DNA of 64,000 bases, taken from the NCBI RefSeq assembly GCF_004916905.1, contig NZ_SDLV01000029.1, positions 62,001 through 126,000 on the forward strand, read 5' to 3'. This DNA is from Chryseobacterium candidae (GTDB taxonomy: Bacteria; Bacteroidota; Bacteroidia; Flavobacteriales; Weeksellaceae). Numbering within the stretch: the stretch's first letter is position 1; every line of letters starts with the position of its first letter. The notes under the pieces were generated by a model that was not told the origin of the DNA, did no database searches, and saw nothing but the letters and a program-made list of their open reading frames with translations. This document shows positions 61,618 to 64,000 of this stretch, piece after piece. The position numbers were made by a program, and so were the translations under genes.

Positions 61618-61669
61618 TTCCTAACCATTTCTAAATTTAACTACTTAATCAAAAAACAAAGAAAAGAGA

Positions 61670-63262
61670 ATGGCACAAGGAAAACAGACCCCTCGTCAGA
61701 AGATGATCAACCTGATGTATTTGGTGTTCATCGCGATGATGGCCCTAAATATTGATGCAGAAATCATCAGATCATACTATGACTCTACCAGAGCATTGAA
61801 TGAAACCAGAACTTTAACAGAAAAAAAGAACGAGAAGATCTTTGAAAGAACGTTGGAAGCTAAGGCTCAGCAAGTTCCGGATACTTATGCACAGCCTTGG
61901 GCTCAGTACAAAGTATTGAAAGCCAAAATTGATGCATTGGTAAAATCAGCTCAGGATGTTAAAGATTTGTTGAAGAAACAATCTGAGTTTCATGACAAAG
62001 ATCCACAAACAGGAAAAGATGTTGATGTAAGTGAAAACTTTGCTGCATTGAACAACAACGAAGCGACTACTGAATATTTCTTCAAGGAAGGAGATGAAAA
62101 TACTCCATCAAAGAATGCATTAGACCTGAAAGCTAAAATTGATGACGTAAGAAACTACATCAACGCTACTTTTGGAAACAATGCTCAGTTACAGGATTTA
62201 GTAGCAAGAGCTAATAAGTCTCTAATTGCGGAGTATCCTAAAGGAACATCTCCAAATGAGAAAACTTGGTTCCAAAATAAATTTTATCATCAGCCGCTAA
62301 TTGCTGCAATATCTAATTTGGAAATTATCCAAAATGATGCCAGAAACGTACAATCTGATGCATTGGCACTATTACTTCAGGAAAAAGTAGATGCGAGTAT
62401 TAAATTCTCAAGCTATGAGCCTATTGTTTCAGGTCCGGTAGATATCCAGGCAGGAAAACAGGCAGAGGTAAAAGTAATGTTGGGTACTTATTCTAACAGT
62501 AATAAGATCAGCATCTCTGGTGTAGGTAAAGTTGAAAATGGTAAAGGAACAATCGCTATTTCAGGTTCTGGAATTGGTGAACATAAATTAGGAGGTACCA
62601 TTACATTAACAGATGCTTCAGGTAAGCCACAGTCTTTCCCTTGGACACATACATACAATGTAATTGCTGGACCAAGAGAAGTAAAACTTGAAAAAGGATT
62701 ATTGCTTTCTGCGGATAAAATGAATGTAATGTACAGAGGACTTGAGAACCCTGTTTCAGGATCAATCTTAGGTGCTGACAATTCTAAACTTTCATTATCT
62801 GCTCCGGGTGCAGCTGTAAGAAGTACAGGCCCAGGAAAATGGATTGTAAAACCAACTACTGGTAATACGGTTAAACTGACATTATCGGGAACAGATCCTT
62901 ATGGAAAATCTGTATCTCAGGTATTTGAATATAGAATTAAGAATGTACCACCACCGCAAGGTCAGATCAGAGGAAGCAGCATCGTATCTATGCCTGCCAC
63001 TTCTATCCAGAATCAAACGGTACAGGCAGCAATTCCTGACTTCGACTTCCCTGTTTCATTTACTGTAACTCAGTTTATGGTGAGAGTACCAGGTAGAGCA
63101 GCATTACTTGTTCACGGGAATTCATTAAATGATGCAGCCGGATTAGTGAAAAACCTTAGATCTGGAGACGTAGTTTCTGTCTTTGATATTAAAGTTACTG
63201 CTCAAGGTTTAGATGGTCAGGTTATTAAAAATATTACTCCTATAATCATTAACATTCCATAG
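61670..63262 (+). CDS. gldM: T9SS motor/stalk protein GldM
   Basis: 530 residues. A single N-terminal membrane helix (MINLMYLVFIAMMALNIDAE) anchors the protein; the rest is periplasmic and contains helical domain 1 (about 35-220) and later beta domains (about 225-530, for example ISISGVGKVENGKGTIAISG, QIRGSSIVSMPAT). It passes inner-membrane proton energy, collected with GldL, to the GldK/GldN ring. A short gap of 20 nt separates it from gldN. Confidence 0.95.
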   Translation: MAQGKQTPRQKMINLMYLVFIAMMALNIDAEIIRSYYDSTRALNETRTLTEKKNEKIFERTLEAKAQQVPDTYAQPWAQYKVLKAKIDALVKSAQDVKDLLKKQSEFHDKDPQTGKDVDVSENFAALNNNEATTEYFFKEGDENTPSKNALDLKAKIDDVRNYINATFGNNAQLQDLVARANKSLIAEYPKGTSPNEKTWFQNKFYHQPLIAAISNLEIIQNDARNVQSDALALLLQEKVDASIKFSSYEPIVSGPVDIQAGKQAEVKVMLGTYSNSNKISISGVGKVENGKGTIAISGSGIGEHKLGGTITLTDASGKPQSFPWTHTYNVIAGPREVKLEKGLLLSADKMNVMYRGLENPVSGSILGADNSKLSLSAPGAAVRSTGPGKWIVKPTTGNTVKLTLSGTDPYGKSVSQVFEYRIKNVPPPQGQIRGSSIVSMPATSIQNQTVQAAIPDFDFPVSFTVTQFMVRVPGRAALLVHGNSLNDAAGLVKNLRSGDVVSVFDIKVTAQGLDGQVIKNITPIIINIP

Positions 63263-63282
63263 GACTAAAATTGTAATTTATT

Positions 63283-64000
63283 ATGAAAAAATATATTAGC
63301 ACCCTTTTAGTATTAGTTTCGGGATTTGCTTTTTCCCAGACTATTCTGAATGCATCCTCTCCGGAAGAGTTCAGACAGATGAGAGCAGAAAATAAACAGA
63401 AAGTTGGTGATACTATTGTAGATAAAACAGTAAAACCTCTTGAGTATGGTTTTGTAGAAGATAAAGATATCTTTAAAAGTATGTTTGTATGGGAGATCAT
63501 TGATATGAATGATAAAATCAACCAGCCATTCTACTATGATAATCCGGATGGTCTTCTTGCTACACCTACAAGATCTCTATACCAACTATTACTGGATGCA
63601 GCTTTATCTGGAAAGATTGAACAGGTATATGATGATGAAAACTTTACTGTAAAACTTTCTCCTGAAGGAATTCAGAAAAGATTGGAAAAAGTTATCATCA
63701 ATGATGCAGCTATTGATATCTTAAACTCTGGAAGACAACTTACAGAAGCAGAAAAGAAACAATATACTGACGTATTTAAGACAACTACCGATAAAGTAAA
63801 AGTTCTTAAAATCATGGGTATGTGGTTTATTGATAAGAGAGACGGACAAATGAAATACAGACCTCTGGGTATTGCTGCAATGGGACCAGATCCTGCAGTA
63901 CAGGGAGTTATTGGTCCAGATGGTAAGCCTATTGCAAGTAACGATGAGCTTATTGACCTGTTCTGGATCTATTATCCAAGTGCCCGTGATGTTTTAGCAA
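63283..64000 (+). CDS. gldN: T9SS ring protein GldN (cut by the window edge)
   Basis: The frame is open from ATG 63283 to the last base; 239 codons are visible and the 3' end lies outside the window. Signal peptide MKKYISTLLVLVSGFAFSQ, then TILNASSPEEFRQMRAENKQ, VWEIIDMNDKINQPFYYD, LLATPTRSLYQLLLDAALSG and VKVLKIMGMWFIDKRDG, all typical GldN. It partners with GldK in the periplasmic T9SS ring. Last gene of the canonical gldKLMN order. Confidence 0.94.
   Translation, partial: MKKYISTLLVLVSGFAFSQTILNASSPEEFRQMRAENKQKVGDTIVDKTVKPLEYGFVEDKDIFKSMFVWEIIDMNDKINQPFYYDNPDGLLATPTRSLYQLLLDAALSGKIEQVYDDENFTVKLSPEGIQKRLEKVIINDAAIDILNSGRQLTEAEKKQYTDVFKTTTDKVKVLKIMGMWFIDKRDGQMKYRPLGIAAMGPDPAVQGVIGPDGKPIASNDELIDLFWIYYPSARDVLA

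Noticed and set aside
1..64000. CRISPR array, rRNA genes, prophage or plasmid functions
   Set aside because: No regularly spaced repeats with spacers, no rRNA sequence, no phage structural or replication genes seen.

Overview
The window looks like a chromosomal segment of a flavobacterium close to Chryseobacterium (Weeksellaceae). The reasons are: type IX secretion (T9SS) and gliding genes (porZ, gldK-gldL-gldM-gldN), T9SS type A and type B sorting domains on secreted proteins, GLPGLI and DUF4270 proteins, and promoters of the Bacteroidota form TTG-N18/19-TAnnTTTG. The species assignment is inferred from gene content only.

Layout. 1-2.8 kb: secreted reprolysin-like metalloprotease. 2.9-10.2 kb: AT-rich accessory island with an IS982 scar, a broken PqqD-like fragment, a secreted repeat protein, two overlapping small helix-turn-helix proteins, a TPR/LuxR-type membrane regulator, an exported papain-like cysteine protease and a pair of REP-like hairpins. 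10.2-15 kb: DUF1684 protein, GNAT acetyltransferase, short-chain dehydrogenase and GH63-type glucosidase. 15-19.7 kb (minus strand): a tight four-gene run made of a 5'-nucleotidase split over two genes, porZ and recO. 19.7-25.4 kb: dapA, a GNAT enzyme, an AraC regulator overlapping a receiver-like protein without its phospho-acceptor, then recG. 25.5-32.3 kb (minus strand): thioredoxin-like protein and three POT peptide transporters with a YhcG-type nuclease between two of them.

32.3-35.1 kb is the most interesting part. It holds a 60-residue double-glycine leader peptide with six cysteines in its 36-residue core, a strong terminator, a fusion protein (C39-like domain without obvious catalytic Cys, VKOR domain, thioredoxin domain) and a GLPGLI protein. 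Two 17-bp direct repeats 34 bp apart lie just upstream of a candidate promoter. I read this as a compact cluster for an exported, disulfide-bonded bacteriocin-like peptide. No exporter is encoded nearby.

35.2-48.6 kb: dipeptidyl peptidase IV, a frameshifted DUF6496 gene, an operon of two exported sulfatases with an exported formylglycine-generating enzyme carrying both catalytic cysteines, a short alpha-glucan phosphorylase lacking the expected PLP lysine, a nuclease-like orphan, a T9SS type B protein and a DUF1572 protein. 48.6-53.6 kb: mtaB, FMN-dependent glutamate-synthase-like protein, FKBP-like lipoprotein, S4 RNA-binding protein, shikimate kinase and tRNA-Lys(TTT), followed by an ISL3-type transposase tail with duplicated ends. 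54-64 kb: panC, a truncated glycogen-synthase-like protein, a DUF4270 lipoprotein, glmS, then gldKLM and the start of gldN, which runs off the window. The T9SS genes here (porZ, gldKLMN) would build the machine that exports the protease at the left edge and the type B protein at 45.8 kb.
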